Below are positions 43,684 to 52,466 of a DNA stretch of 64,000 nucleotides, piece by piece; the first letter of the stretch is position 1; each line of letters opens with the position of its first letter. The notes beneath the pieces were generated by a model that made no database searches, was not told the origin of the DNA, and saw nothing but the letters and a program-made list of their open reading frames with translations. The DNA is from Flavicella sp963932955 (lineage in GTDB: Bacteria; Bacteroidota; Bacteroidia; Flavobacteriales; Flavobacteriaceae), in the NCBI GenBank assembly GCA_963932955.1, contig CAWVRK010000002.1, forward strand, positions 62,001 through 126,000, given 5' to 3'. The translations under genes were made by a program, and so were the position numbers.

Positions 43684-44895
43684 ATGAATCGTTTACACCT
43701 CAAACACTATACCGGAGAAATTGACCAAAAAATTCAAATCACCGGATCCAAAAGTGAATCCAACCGCTTGCTGATTCTTCAACAACTCTACCCCAATTTA
43801 TCAATAGACAACTTGTCCAATTCAGACGATACGCGCTTGGTTCAAAAAGCATTGGCCAACACCGGAGCTGAAATCAACATCGGACACGCCGGGACTGCCA
43901 TGCGCTTTTTGACGGGTTATCTCGCCACAAAAGAAGGTTCCGACGTAATTCTCACAGGCTCTGGACGCATGAAAGAAAGACCGATTCAAATCTTGGTAGA
44001 CGCCCTAAAAACTTTAGGCGCAGATATTTCTTATATAGAAAAAGAGGGCTTTGCTCCGCTCAAAATTAAGGGCGCCAAATTGCGAGGAGGTTTTGTTCGC
44101 ATCAATGGAAATGTCAGCAGCCAATTCATCTCTTCTTTGTTGCTGATTGCACCTAGTCTAGAAAAAGGCTTGGAATTGGAATTTGAAGGAGCCATCACCT
44201 CCGTACCTTATATCAAAATGACTTTGAGCTTGTTGGAAAATTTGGGGATCCAAACCTCTTTTGAAGGGCAAACCATCGTTGTTGCTCCTCAAAAAGAAAT
44301 TGAAGACCAACACATCACCGTAGAATCCGATTGGAGTTCTGCCTCTTATTACTACAGCATGGTAGCCTTGAGCGAAAAAGGAAAAATCACCTTGAGCGCA
44401 TACAAAAAAGAAAGCTTGCAAGGCGACTGCGTCTTGGCAAATTTGTATCAAAGTTTTGGGGTCACCACCCGATTTTCAGAAAACAGCATCACCTTAGAAA
44501 AAACAGCCAATTTTCAAAAGCCTTCCAAAGTCGAATTTGACTTGATCAAAGCACCAGACATCGCACAGACCATTGCCGTGACGAGTTTTGGAATGGGAAT
44601 TGCTTGTGAATTGACAGGACTGCACACCTTAAAAATCAAAGAGACAGATCGCTTGTTAGCTTTGCAACAAGAATTGAGCAAATTGGGTGCCGTAATCCGA
44701 GTGACCGAAAATTCCTTGCACCTAGAGGCAGCTTCAAAAATACACAAAGACGTCTCTATCGCCACCTACCAAGATCACCGAATGGCCATGGCTTTTGCCC
44801 CCTTGTTGTTGAAGACGAGCTTGTTTGTCGAAGAACAGGAAGTGGTCTCCAAATCCTACCCTGCTTTTTGGGAAGATTTTTCCAATTTTCAATAG
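43684..44895 (+). CDS. aroA: 3-phosphoshikimate 1-carboxyvinyltransferase (EPSP synthase)
   Basis: Joins phosphoenolpyruvate and shikimate 3-phosphate in the shikimate pathway. I chose ATG 43684 (MNRLHLKHYTG); the longer open frame from 43528 overlaps the small membrane protein. Motifs include GSKSESNR near residue 21 (catalytic lysine), DDTRLVQKAL, GHAGTAMRFLTGYLA near residue 72, KERPIQILVDAL, VSSQFISSLLL, TDRLLALQQEL near residue 321 and the end YQDHRMAMAFAPL. At 403 residues it is somewhat shorter than the E. coli enzyme, as is usual in flavobacteria. Confidence 0.95.
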   Translation: MNRLHLKHYTGEIDQKIQITGSKSESNRLLILQQLYPNLSIDNLSNSDDTRLVQKALANTGAEINIGHAGTAMRFLTGYLATKEGSDVILTGSGRMKERPIQILVDALKTLGADISYIEKEGFAPLKIKGAKLRGGFVRINGNVSSQFISSLLLIAPSLEKGLELEFEGAITSVPYIKMTLSLLENLGIQTSFEGQTIVVAPQKEIEDQHITVESDWSSASYYYSMVALSEKGKITLSAYKKESLQGDCVLANLYQSFGVTTRFSENSITLEKTANFQKPSKVEFDLIKAPDIAQTIAVTSFGMGIACELTGLHTLKIKETDRLLALQQELSKLGAVIRVTENSLHLEAASKIHKDVSIATYQDHRMAMAFAPLLLKTSLFVEEQEVVSKSYPAFWEDFSNFQ

Positions 44896-44920
44896 GATGC
44901 CCGCTTTTAAAATGCACTGT

Positions 44921-44947
44921 AAAAAGGGACCTAACAGTCCCTTTTTT
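44921..44947 (+). terminator. Terminator after aroA
   Basis: AAAAAGGGAC (44921-44930) pairs with GTCCCTTTTT (44937-44946) around loop CTAACA, followed by T. Confidence 0.92.
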
Positions 44948-44976
44948 CTTGGCGCTAAAAATAAAGCCCCAAACAC

Positions 44977-45008
44977 TTGACAACCCCTATTTCGATATCG
45001 TATATTTG
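44977..45008 (+). promoter_or_regulatory. Promoter of queA
   Basis: TTG at 44977-44979 and TATATTTG at 45001-45008, 21 bases apart; the ATG is 23 bases further on. Confidence 0.75.
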
Positions 45009-45031
45009 CCCTCATTTATAAATATTCCTAC

Positions 45032-46081
45032 ATGAAATTATCCGCATTTAACTTTGAATTGCCAGAAGGATTGTTGGCAGAATACCCCTCAGAACACCGC
45101 GACGAATCTCGATTGATGGTTTTGAACCGTGAAAAACAAACCATCGAACACAGACAGTTCAAAGATGTGATTGATTATTTTGACGATGGAGATTTAATGT
45201 TGGTGAATGATACCAAAGTATTTCCTGCCCGTTTGTTCGGAAACAAAGAAAAAACAGGCGCTCGCATTGAAGTGTTTTTATTGAGAGAACTCAGTGCTGA
45301 AAACAGGCTTTGGGATGTCTTGGTGGATCCCGCACGAAAAATCCGTATCGGAAACAAATTGTTTTTTGGGGAAGACGAAAGTTTGGTGGCAGAAGTCATC
45401 GACAACACCACCTCAAGAGGCCGTACCTTGCGATTTCTGTTCGACGGTTCTTACGAAGCATTTCGCGAAAAGCTAACTGCTTTGGGAGAGACCCCGATTC
45501 CAAAATACATCCGTAGAGACGTAGAGGAAATGGATGCCGAACGCTACCAAACGATTTATGCCAAACACGAAGGTGCTGTAGCGGCGCCTACTGCGGGCTT
45601 GCATTTTTCCAAACACCTAATGAAACGATTGGAAATCAAAGGCGTCGATTTTGAAGCTTTGACCTTGCACGTAGGTTTGGGAACCTTTAGTTCGGTAGAA
45701 GTAGAAGACCTTTCAAAACACAAAATGGATTCGGAACAAGTACACATTTCAACGGATACAGCTGCAAAAGTCAATACGATTTTGGATAAGAAAAGAAGGG
45801 TATGTGCCGTCGGAACAACTGCCATGAGAGCCATCGAATCTTCGGTTTCTTCCAATGCCCGCTTGAATGCTTTCGACGGATGGACACATAAATTTATCTT
45901 CCCTCCATATGAATTTAGCATTGCCAATGCCATGATTACCAATTTTCACACGCCAAAGTCAACGTTGATGATGATGACTGCAGCCTTTGCAGGTTACGAT
46001 TTCTTGATGAAAGCTTACGAAGAGGCCGTAAAAGAAAACTACAACTTTTACTCTTACGGAGATGCCATGCTGATTTTGTAA
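45032..46081 (+). CDS. queA: S-adenosylmethionine:tRNA ribosyltransferase-isomerase
   Basis: Transfers and isomerises the ribosyl group of SAM onto 7-aminomethyl-deazaguanine in tRNA, making epoxyqueuosine. The 349-residue protein has the usual N-terminus FELPEGLLAEYP, the core LMLVNDTKVFPARL near residue 52, GETPIPKYIRRD near residue 152, GAVAAPTAGLHFS near residue 186, LHVGLGTFSSVEVEDL near residue 211 and NFHTPKSTLMMM near residue 305. It is a single-gene unit with its own promoter and a perfect terminator. Confidence 0.97.
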   Translation: MKLSAFNFELPEGLLAEYPSEHRDESRLMVLNREKQTIEHRQFKDVIDYFDDGDLMLVNDTKVFPARLFGNKEKTGARIEVFLLRELSAENRLWDVLVDPARKIRIGNKLFFGEDESLVAEVIDNTTSRGRTLRFLFDGSYEAFREKLTALGETPIPKYIRRDVEEMDAERYQTIYAKHEGAVAAPTAGLHFSKHLMKRLEIKGVDFEALTLHVGLGTFSSVEVEDLSKHKMDSEQVHISTDTAAKVNTILDKKRRVCAVGTTAMRAIESSVSSNARLNAFDGWTHKFIFPPYEFSIANAMITNFHTPKSTLMMMTAAFAGYDFLMKAYEEAVKENYNFYSYGDAMLIL

Positions 46082-46110
46082 TCGCTGGAAAAACACTCTT
46101 AATACATTTT

Positions 46111-46146
46111 GATTCCCGTACCTCAACAAGGTACGGGAATCTTTTT
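46111..46146 (+). terminator. Terminator of queA
   Basis: Perfect 12-base stem, GATTCCCGTACC (46111-46122) with GGTACGGGAATC (46130-46141), loop TCAACAA, then five T. Confidence 0.93.
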
Positions 46147-46160
46147 CACAGGAAAGCCCG

Positions 46161-46168
46161 TATCTTTG
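46161..46168 (+). promoter_or_regulatory. Promoter -7 box of rlmN
   Basis: TATCTTTG at 46161-46168 matches the consensus, about 68 bases before the rlmN ATG. The upstream T-run of the queA terminator lies at the -33 region. Confidence 0.6.
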
Positions 46169-46235
46169 TTTAAAAGCAAGGATTTACAAAACCGAAAGTG
46201 CCAGCGAACAAAAAACCTCACAAATTTGACAAACC

Positions 46236-47288
46236 ATGACGCTTAAAAAGAAAGACATCCGCAGCATGACAAAAGAAGACTTGCGTGTCTTTTTTAAAGA
46301 CATGGGAGAACAGCCCTTTCGAGGTAACCAAGTCTATGAATGGTTATGGAGCAAAACAGCCCACTCTTTTGAGGGCATGACCAACCTTTCCTTGACCACA
46401 CGCAACTTATTGGAAGAAAATTTTACCATCAACCACATCAAAGTAGACAAGGTCCAACGAAGCAGTGATGGAACTGTCAAAAATGCAGTCGTCTTACACG
46501 ATGGACTCGTGGTTGAATCTGTATTGATCCCCACCGAAACCCGAACAACCGCCTGTGTGTCGAGTCAAGTCGGTTGCAGTTTGGATTGTAAATTCTGTGC
46601 AACAGCTCGCTTGAAACGAATGCGCAACCTCAACCCTGATGAAATCTACGACCAAGTAGCCGCGATCAACCAAGAAAGCTTGTCTCTCTACAACCGAAAG
46701 CTCTCAAACATTGTATTTATGGGCATGGGAGAGCCCTTGATGAACTACAAGAATGTATTGGAGTCTATTGAAAAAATAACCTCTCCTGAAGGCTTGGGCA
46801 TGTCTCCCAAACGCATCACCGTCTCCACCTCGGGAGTCCCTAAAATGATCAAGAAATTGGCAGATGACGGTGTAAAATTCAATTTGGCCGTTTCCTTGCA
46901 TTCGGCTATTGATGCCCTGCGAACTGAAATCATGCCTTTTAACAAGACCTTCCCTTTGGCAGATTTGAAAGAAGCCCTGCACTATTGGTATGAAAAAACA
47001 GCCAGAGCAGTCACCTATGAGTACGTCGTCTGGAAAGACATCAACGACAATAAGGAGTCCATCAAGGCCTTGGTGCAATTTTGCAAACACATCCCCTCCA
47101 AAGTAAACTTGATTGAATACAACCCCATCGATGACGGTGCCTTTCAACAAGCGAGTAAAAAAGCAATTTCCGATTATGTCAGCGTGTTGGAAATGAATGA
47201 CATTGTGGTCAATGTGCGCAGGAGCAGAGGAAAAGACATCGATGCTGCTTGTGGACAGCTGGCCAATAAGGACGGAGCAGAAGCTTAA
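46236..47288 (+). CDS. rlmN: 23S rRNA/tRNA (adenine C2)-methyltransferase, radical SAM
   Basis: Methylates C2 of A2503 in 23S rRNA and A37 of some tRNAs. The 350-residue protein has FRGNQVYEWLW near residue 27, the radical-SAM cluster CSLDCKFCATA near residue 112, IVFMGMGEPLMNYKNV near residue 152, NLAVSLHSA near residue 212, LIEYNPIDDG and the C-terminal RRSRGKDIDAACGQL with the catalytic methyl-carrying cysteine. The family's other cysteine, in TTACVSSQVGC, is also present. The roughly 100 bases to the next gene contain no clear terminator. Confidence 0.97.
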   Translation: MTLKKKDIRSMTKEDLRVFFKDMGEQPFRGNQVYEWLWSKTAHSFEGMTNLSLTTRNLLEENFTINHIKVDKVQRSSDGTVKNAVVLHDGLVVESVLIPTETRTTACVSSQVGCSLDCKFCATARLKRMRNLNPDEIYDQVAAINQESLSLYNRKLSNIVFMGMGEPLMNYKNVLESIEKITSPEGLGMSPKRITVSTSGVPKMIKKLADDGVKFNLAVSLHSAIDALRTEIMPFNKTFPLADLKEALHYWYEKTARAVTYEYVVWKDINDNKESIKALVQFCKHIPSKVNLIEYNPIDDGAFQQASKKAISDYVSVLEMNDIVVNVRRSRGKDIDAACGQLANKDGAEA

Positions 47289-47390
47289 CAGACGGCACAC
47301 CTCCTGCCTTCAATGTTTTGGCTCCACATTAAGAAATCTTCGGATTGCAAGAACGAATCAAAAACAATTCGTTAATTTTACACTTCACTT

Positions 47391-48368
47391 ATGAAAGCGG
47401 TTGAACTGATAAAATACCCCATCACTCGGGAGATGGAACTCTTTGAAGAAAAGTTCAAAGTGTCCATGCTTAGCAAAGTTCCGCTGCTCAACAGAATTAC
47501 CTATTACATCATACGAAGAAAAGGCAAGCAAATGCGGCCCATGTTTGTTTTTTTGGTTGCCAAAATGGTCTCCAAAGGAAATTTTGACGAACGTACCTAT
47601 CGCGGCGCTTCGATCATCGAACTGATTCACACCGCTACCCTCGTTCACGACGATGTCGTTGATGACAGTAACCGAAGACGCGGCTTTTTCTCAATCAACG
47701 CTTTGTGGAAAAACAAAATTGCCGTTTTGGTAGGTGACTTTTTGCTTTCCAAAGGTCTATTGCTCTCCATCGATAACGAAGATTTTGACATTCTAAAATT
47801 GATTTCTGTCGCCGTTCGTGAAATGAGTGAAGGGGAATTGTTGCAAATTGAAAAAGCGCGCAGACTGGACATCACCGAAGAAGTCTATTTTGAAATCATC
47901 CGACAAAAAACAGCTACTTTGATCGCAGCATGTTGTGCGATTGGTGCTGCCTCTGTAGGATCAGATTCGGAAGAGATCAGTCGGATGCATCAGTTTGGGG
48001 AGTTGATTGGAATTGCATTTCAGATCAAGGACGATTTGTTCGATTATACCGACGGAAATATCGGAAAACCCACGGGCATTGACATCAAAGAAAAAAAGAT
48101 GACTTTGCCGCTGATCTTCGCTTTGAACCACTGTACTCCAAAAGAGAAAAAATGGCTAATTCACAGCATCAAAAAACACAACAAAAACAAAAAAAGAGTA
48201 AAGGAAGTAATTGATTTTGTCAAAGAGAACGGAGGCATCGCATACGCTACTCAAAAAATGAAAACCTACCAATCTGACGCTTTGGCTATTTTGGAGACCT
48301 ATCCCGATTCGGAATACAAAACCTCGTTAAAAACCATGATCAACTTCGTGGTGGAACGAAAGCTCTAA
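47391..48368 (+). CDS. Trans-polyprenyl diphosphate synthase (octaprenyl/IspB type)
   Basis: Makes a long-chain isoprenoid diphosphate, probably for the menaquinone side chain. The 325-residue protein has both aspartate-rich motifs: LVHDDVVDDSNRRRG near residue 82 and QIKDDLFDYTDG near residue 219, plus GKQMRPMFVFL near residue 45 and GDFLLSKGL. Chain length cannot be read reliably, but the small residues ahead of the first motif suggest a long product. Stop codons of this gene and the GH3-like gene on the other strand are only four bases apart, with no visible terminator. Confidence 0.92.
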   Translation: MKAVELIKYPITREMELFEEKFKVSMLSKVPLLNRITYYIIRRKGKQMRPMFVFLVAKMVSKGNFDERTYRGASIIELIHTATLVHDDVVDDSNRRRGFFSINALWKNKIAVLVGDFLLSKGLLLSIDNEDFDILKLISVAVREMSEGELLQIEKARRLDITEEVYFEIIRQKTATLIAACCAIGAASVGSDSEEISRMHQFGELIGIAFQIKDDLFDYTDGNIGKPTGIDIKEKKMTLPLIFALNHCTPKEKKWLIHSIKKHNKNKKRVKEVIDFVKENGGIAYATQKMKTYQSDALAILETYPDSEYKTSLKTMINFVVERKL

Positions 48369-48372
48369 ACCC

Positions 48373-49893
48373 TTAGTTATTGTTGTTGAGCTCCAACAGT
48401 TCTTCCAGAAAATTTCGACTGTTTGAAAGGCGTGGAATTTTGTGTTGTCCCCCTAATTTTTCTTTTGACTTCAACCAATCATAAAACAAATCCTTGCGCG
48501 AGGTGAGCACTTTGGGAGCGGTCAAGGTCATGTTTTTATAGCGCTTGGCTTCGTAATCTGAATTGATTGTTTGCAGGGCTTTGTCCAAGTAATCCGAAAA
48601 AGTCAGCAAACATTCAGGAGCCGTGTTGAATTCAATCAACCATTCGTGTCGACCTTTGGCGTTGCCTTTCATAAAGAAAGGAGCTACAGTGTATTCTTTG
48701 ACCCAAACATTGCTTTTTTCACAAGCGATTTTCAAGGCCTGTTCTGCATTTTCTACAATCAATTCTTCTCCAAACACATTGATAAAATGTTTGGTGCGCC
48801 CTGTTATTTTGATCCGGTAAGGAGCAAGAGAGGTAAATTTGACCGTATCTCCAATCAAATACCTCCAAAGCCCTGAATTGGTAGTAATGACCAAGGCGTA
48901 ATTGGTGTTGCATGTCACTTGTTCCAAGGGAATTGCTTTGGAATCCTCTCCTTGAAATTCGGACATCGGAATGAACTCATAAAAAATTCCGTAATCCAAC
49001 ATCAATAACAACTCGTCAGAATCGTTTTGATCTTGAATGGCAAAAAACCCTTCGGAGGCATTGTAAGTCTCGTAGTATTTGAACTCCGAACTCGGAATTA
49101 GTTTTTGAAACTGTTCGCGGTATGGACTGAAATTGACACCTCCATGGAAGTACACTTCTAGGTTGGGCCACACTTCTAAAATATTTTTTTTTCCTGTTTT
49201 CTCAAGGACTTTGTACAACAAGACCAACATCCAAGAAGGGACTCCTGCCAAACTGGTGATGTCAATGTGAATCGTTTCTTCAACGATGGCTTTCATTTTT
49301 TCTTCCCACTCACTCATCAAAGCTGTTTTTTGTTTGGGGGCGCTGCGGTTGTCCGCCCAAAAAGGAAGGTTTTCGATGATAATGGCGGACAAATCTCCAA
49401 AATAGGTGTCGTTGTCTTCATAGATGGCACTGCTTCCGCCTAGGCGCAAGTTCTTACCGCTAAACAATTTTGTGTCCGGATTGTTGTTTACAAACAAACA
49501 GAGCATGTCCTTGCCTGCACTAAAGTGGCAGTATTCAATGGCTTCTTGACTGACGGGGATGAATTTGCTTTTGGAATTGGTAGTACCGCTAGACTTGGCA
49601 AACCACTTGATGGAGGAAGGCCAAAAGACATTTTGCGTCCCCTTTCGTGTTTTGTCCAAAAGAGGTACCATCGATTCGTAAGCGCGAATGGGAATTTGTT
49701 CTGAAAATTCTTGATAGGTGTGAATTTTCTCAAAAGAGAAAGTACGCCCCACCTCGGTATCTTTGGCAGTTTTTAAAAGGCTGAAAAGCAATTCGTATTG
49801 AACTTCATGGGGGTACTTCACAAACAAGTCCAACTGGTGCTTCCGTTTTTTTAGAAACCAAGAAATGATTGAATTGACAAATAAAAACCCCAT
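48373..49893 (-). CDS. GH3-like acyl-acid-amido synthetase family protein
   Basis: A 506-residue member of the GH3 auxin-responsive promoter family of adenylate-forming enzymes. Visible are AKSSGTTNSKSKFIPVS (phosphate-binding loop), TYNASEGFFAIQD with the nucleotide-binding region, GLWRYLIGDTVKFTS and RTKHFINVFGEELIVENAE. In plants such enzymes join amino acids to hormones; the bacterial substrate is unknown. I chose ATG 49893 (MGFLFVNSIISWFLKKR) because this start resembles family members; in-frame ATGs at 49932 and 49953 are possible. The gene is convergent with the polyprenyl synthase. Confidence 0.88.
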   Translation of the reverse strand: MGFLFVNSIISWFLKKRKHQLDLFVKYPHEVQYELLFSLLKTAKDTEVGRTFSFEKIHTYQEFSEQIPIRAYESMVPLLDKTRKGTQNVFWPSSIKWFAKSSGTTNSKSKFIPVSQEAIEYCHFSAGKDMLCLFVNNNPDTKLFSGKNLRLGGSSAIYEDNDTYFGDLSAIIIENLPFWADNRSAPKQKTALMSEWEEKMKAIVEETIHIDITSLAGVPSWMLVLLYKVLEKTGKKNILEVWPNLEVYFHGGVNFSPYREQFQKLIPSSEFKYYETYNASEGFFAIQDQNDSDELLLMLDYGIFYEFIPMSEFQGEDSKAIPLEQVTCNTNYALVITTNSGLWRYLIGDTVKFTSLAPYRIKITGRTKHFINVFGEELIVENAEQALKIACEKSNVWVKEYTVAPFFMKGNAKGRHEWLIEFNTAPECLLTFSDYLDKALQTINSDYEAKRYKNMTLTAPKVLTSRKDLFYDWLKSKEKLGGQHKIPRLSNSRNFLEELLELNNNN

Positions 49894-50048
49894 AAAAATC
49901 GCTTCGAAACTTGTTGTTTTTTTGAATTTCATCTGGCTGCAAACACCACTCACCCTTCCTTCAGTAAGCGGCCCTAAAGCCTTGGAAAATCAACCATTGG
50001 ATAAAAATATTTCCACCTATTAAATTTGGCTATTGCCAAAAGCAATCC

Positions 50049-50056
50049 TATCTTTA
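50049..50056 (+). promoter_or_regulatory. Possible -7 box of the DUF2797 gene
   Basis: TATCTTTA at 50049-50056, with TTTGG about 22 bases upstream, approximates the consensus. It lies about 95 bases before ATG 50152 and supports rejecting the longer frame from 50026. Confidence 0.4.
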
Positions 50057-50151
50057 TGCAGATAAATTTACAGATTAAATTTGAATTTCTACCGCTTCTC
50101 TTTTGCTTTTACAAACAAAAAAAGCCAAGAGGCAGCCCCAAACCAAAAAAA

Positions 50152-50946
50152 ATGCACTACCAAGGAGTCTTAAAAAAAATGCAAACTGAATTTTCAGACA
50201 CCGTTCAATACTACCTGCAAACAGAGTCTGACTTTCTAAACTTCAACCAGCTCTTGGATCGCTCCATCGAAATCCAATTTGAAAAATACGAGTGTTTGAA
50301 CTGCCACAAGCAGAAGAAAATTTTTCGGCAAGGGCATTGCTACGATTGCTTCTACGACCAACCCCAAACGGGTGATTGGATTCTAAAGCCTGAGTTGAGC
50401 AAGGCTCACTTAGGAATTGAAGACCGCGACTTGGACTACGAAAAATCAGTACAATTACAGCCCCATATCGTGTATTTGGCTTTGTCCAGCGAAATCAAAG
50501 TGGGCGTCACTCGAAAAACCCAAGTTCCCACGCGTTGGATTGACCAAGGTGCCAGCAAAGCTTTGGCCATTTTAGAAGTTCCCAATCGATATTTGGCAGG
50601 AATCGCGGAAATCGCCTTAAAAGATCATGTCACAGACAAAACAAGTTGGCAAAAAATGCTAAAAAACGAAGTTTCTTCTGCCGATTTGCTGGAAAAGAAA
50701 CAGGAACTCAAACAGTACCTTCCCGACGAAGTGCTTCCTTATTTTCTGGAAAGCAATGCCGATGTTTGGGAATTGAACTACCCCGTGCTACACTACCCCC
50801 TTAAAATAAAAAGTCTCAACTTGGTCACGGCACAACAGTACGAAGGTGTCTTAAAAGGGATCAAGGGGCAGTACCTCCTGTTTGAGGACGGAACGGTATT
50901 CAACATTCGAAACAACGAAGGCCTTGTGGTTCGATGGACTCTGTGA
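50152..50946 (+). CDS. DUF2797 protein with zinc-binding motif
   Basis: A 264-residue DUF2797 protein. It has an N-terminal metal-site candidate, CLNCHKQKKIF then GHCYDCF (two CxxC pairs near residues 46-70), and the conserved HIVYLALSSEIKVGVTRKTQ near residue 107 and RWIDQGASKALAILEVPNR near residue 130, a segment reminiscent of a GIY-YIG-like fold. The function is unknown to me. I chose ATG 50152 (MHYQGVLKKM) since the longer frame from TTG 50026 has a low-complexity, unconserved-looking start. Confidence 0.82.
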   Translation: MHYQGVLKKMQTEFSDTVQYYLQTESDFLNFNQLLDRSIEIQFEKYECLNCHKQKKIFRQGHCYDCFYDQPQTGDWILKPELSKAHLGIEDRDLDYEKSVQLQPHIVYLALSSEIKVGVTRKTQVPTRWIDQGASKALAILEVPNRYLAGIAEIALKDHVTDKTSWQKMLKNEVSSADLLEKKQELKQYLPDEVLPYFLESNADVWELNYPVLHYPLKIKSLNLVTAQQYEGVLKGIKGQYLLFEDGTVFNIRNNEGLVVRWTL

Positions 50947-51025
50947 TGTCGCTTTTTCTAAAAAGCCCTTTTGCAAATAAAAAAAACAATCCTCTTGGAG
51001 GCGAAAAAAATTAAAAAATAAATCC

Positions 51026-51976
51026 GTGTCAACTCAAACTTTTAGAACGGTTTTAAAAACAAACCCACAAAAAAACCAGATCTCCTACGACGCGCACATT
51101 GCCTTGTTGGGTTCTTGTTTTTCGGAAAACATCGGTGACAAATTTTCCTATTTTAAATTTGACAGCTTGACAAATCCCTATGGAATTCTATTTCATCCGT
51201 TGGCAATCGAAAAAGCGCTGACAGAAATTACCGAGCAAAAACAGTACCTACAAAAAGACCTTTTTTTTCACAACGAGCGGTGGCACAGCTTTCAACATCA
51301 CTCTGACTTTTCAGCTCCTACAGCAGCAGCAGTCTTGGACAAAATCAATGGAGAAATCGAGAAAAGCAACGAATTTTTAAAAGACGCGAGCCATGTGGTC
51401 ATCACTTTGGGAACGGCATGGTGCTACGAGCACCTCAACAGCCAAACCACTGTTGGGAACTGCCACAAAATCCCTCAAAAAGCATTTTCAAAAAAGCTAT
51501 TGACCGTCTCTGAAATTGTCCGTTCTTTGCAAAATATTCAAAAAAAAATACAGTTTAACAACCCTTCAGCGATCTTGATTTTCACCCTCAGTCCGGTGCG
51601 GCATCTCAAAGATGGCATGGTTGAAAATAGCTTGAGCAAAGCCCACCTTTTGGCGGGTATTCACCAAGTGACAGACCAAAATACGTCGTTTTATTTTCCT
51701 GCCTACGAAATTGTAATGGACGATTTGCGGGACTACCGATTTTTTGACAAAGACCTATTGCATCCCAACGAAACGGCTGTCGACTATATCTGGAAACAGT
51801 TCCAAGAAATCTGGATCCACCCGAACACAGCAGGTGTTCAAAAACAAGTAGCTGCAATCCGAAAGGCCCTCCGTCACAAAGCATTGGATGAGGGTTCAGA
51901 AGCCCATAAAAAATTTCTAAAAGAATTGGATGTCAAAAAGGAACTGTTGAAAAGGAAATACCACATTGATTTTTAA
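51026..51976 (+). CDS. GSCFA domain protein
   Basis: A 316-residue protein with the name-giving GSCFSENIGDKF motif near residue 28, VITLGTAWCYE near residue 126, FTLSPVRHLKDGM near residue 190 and FFDKDLLHPNETAVDYIW near residue 234. These blocks match an SGNH/GDSL-like hydrolase fold with nucleophile Ser or Cys in the first motif and the Asp-x-x-His pair in DLLHP. The substrate is not known. The start is GTG at 51026; no ATG precedes the conserved motif. A single-gene unit, ahead of the convergent rhodanese. Confidence 0.85.
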   Translation: MSTQTFRTVLKTNPQKNQISYDAHIALLGSCFSENIGDKFSYFKFDSLTNPYGILFHPLAIEKALTEITEQKQYLQKDLFFHNERWHSFQHHSDFSAPTAAAVLDKINGEIEKSNEFLKDASHVVITLGTAWCYEHLNSQTTVGNCHKIPQKAFSKKLLTVSEIVRSLQNIQKKIQFNNPSAILIFTLSPVRHLKDGMVENSLSKAHLLAGIHQVTDQNTSFYFPAYEIVMDDLRDYRFFDKDLLHPNETAVDYIWKQFQEIWIHPNTAGVQKQVAAIRKALRHKALDEGSEAHKKFLKELDVKKELLKRKYHIDF

Positions 51977-52032
51977 AAACGCTTCGCTCCTTGTTGTAGT
52001 TTGTAAAAACACGGACACAAAAACCTTTTTTT

Positions 52033-52320
52033 TTACAGGTACTGGTCTACATTTTGCCATGGACCTCCATTGATGATGTCTATGCCCTGTTGTTTTAAAA
52101 AATCGGTTGCTTGTCCACTTCTAGCGCCACTTCTACAAACCGCAATTACTGGTTTTCCATAGGCTTTGACGGTCGAGATGTTACTAGGTATGCGATCCAA
52201 AACAATGTGTTCTGAGTTTGCGACATGTCCTTCGTCAAATTCGGCCTGGGTTCTTACATCTAGAACCACAGCCCCATTTTTTAGATAATCTTGTATTTTT
52301 TCGTTGTCAAAATTTGCCAT
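52033..52320 (-). CDS. Single-domain rhodanese-like protein
   Basis: A 95-residue rhodanese domain that probably carries sulfur as persulfide. VLDVRTQAEFDEGHV near residue 20 and the active-site loop CRSGARSGQA near residue 62, with the catalytic cysteine followed by the SGAR(S) phosphate-like loop, are clear. I chose ATG 52320 (MANFDNEKI); the longer frame to 52467 runs through the gpmI promoter and looks unconserved. Divergent from gpmI and convergent with the GSCFA gene. Confidence 0.92.
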   Translation of the reverse strand: MANFDNEKIQDYLKNGAVVLDVRTQAEFDEGHVANSEHIVLDRIPSNISTVKAYGKPVIAVCRSGARSGQATDFLKQQGIDIINGGPWQNVDQYL

Positions 52321-52436
52321 AAGTGTCGGTTTATTAAAAATCAAATTTAGAAAAAATACACACACAAAAGAGAAGTTGCGGTGGATAATTAACAAATCTT
52401 TCAATTTAAAAAGCAGGCCAACTTCTTCGAATTTTC

Positions 52437-52444
52437 TATCTTTG
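52437..52444 (+). promoter_or_regulatory. Promoter -7 box of gpmI
   Basis: TATCTTTG at 52437-52444, 23 bases before the gpmI ATG, matches TAnnTTTG. Confidence 0.65.
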
Positions 52445-52466
52445 TGCCATTCAAAAAATTGACACA

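Noticed and set aside
46704..47300. 198-codon minus-strand open frame inside rlmN
   Set aside because: Antisense to conserved radical-SAM coding sequence; no family features.
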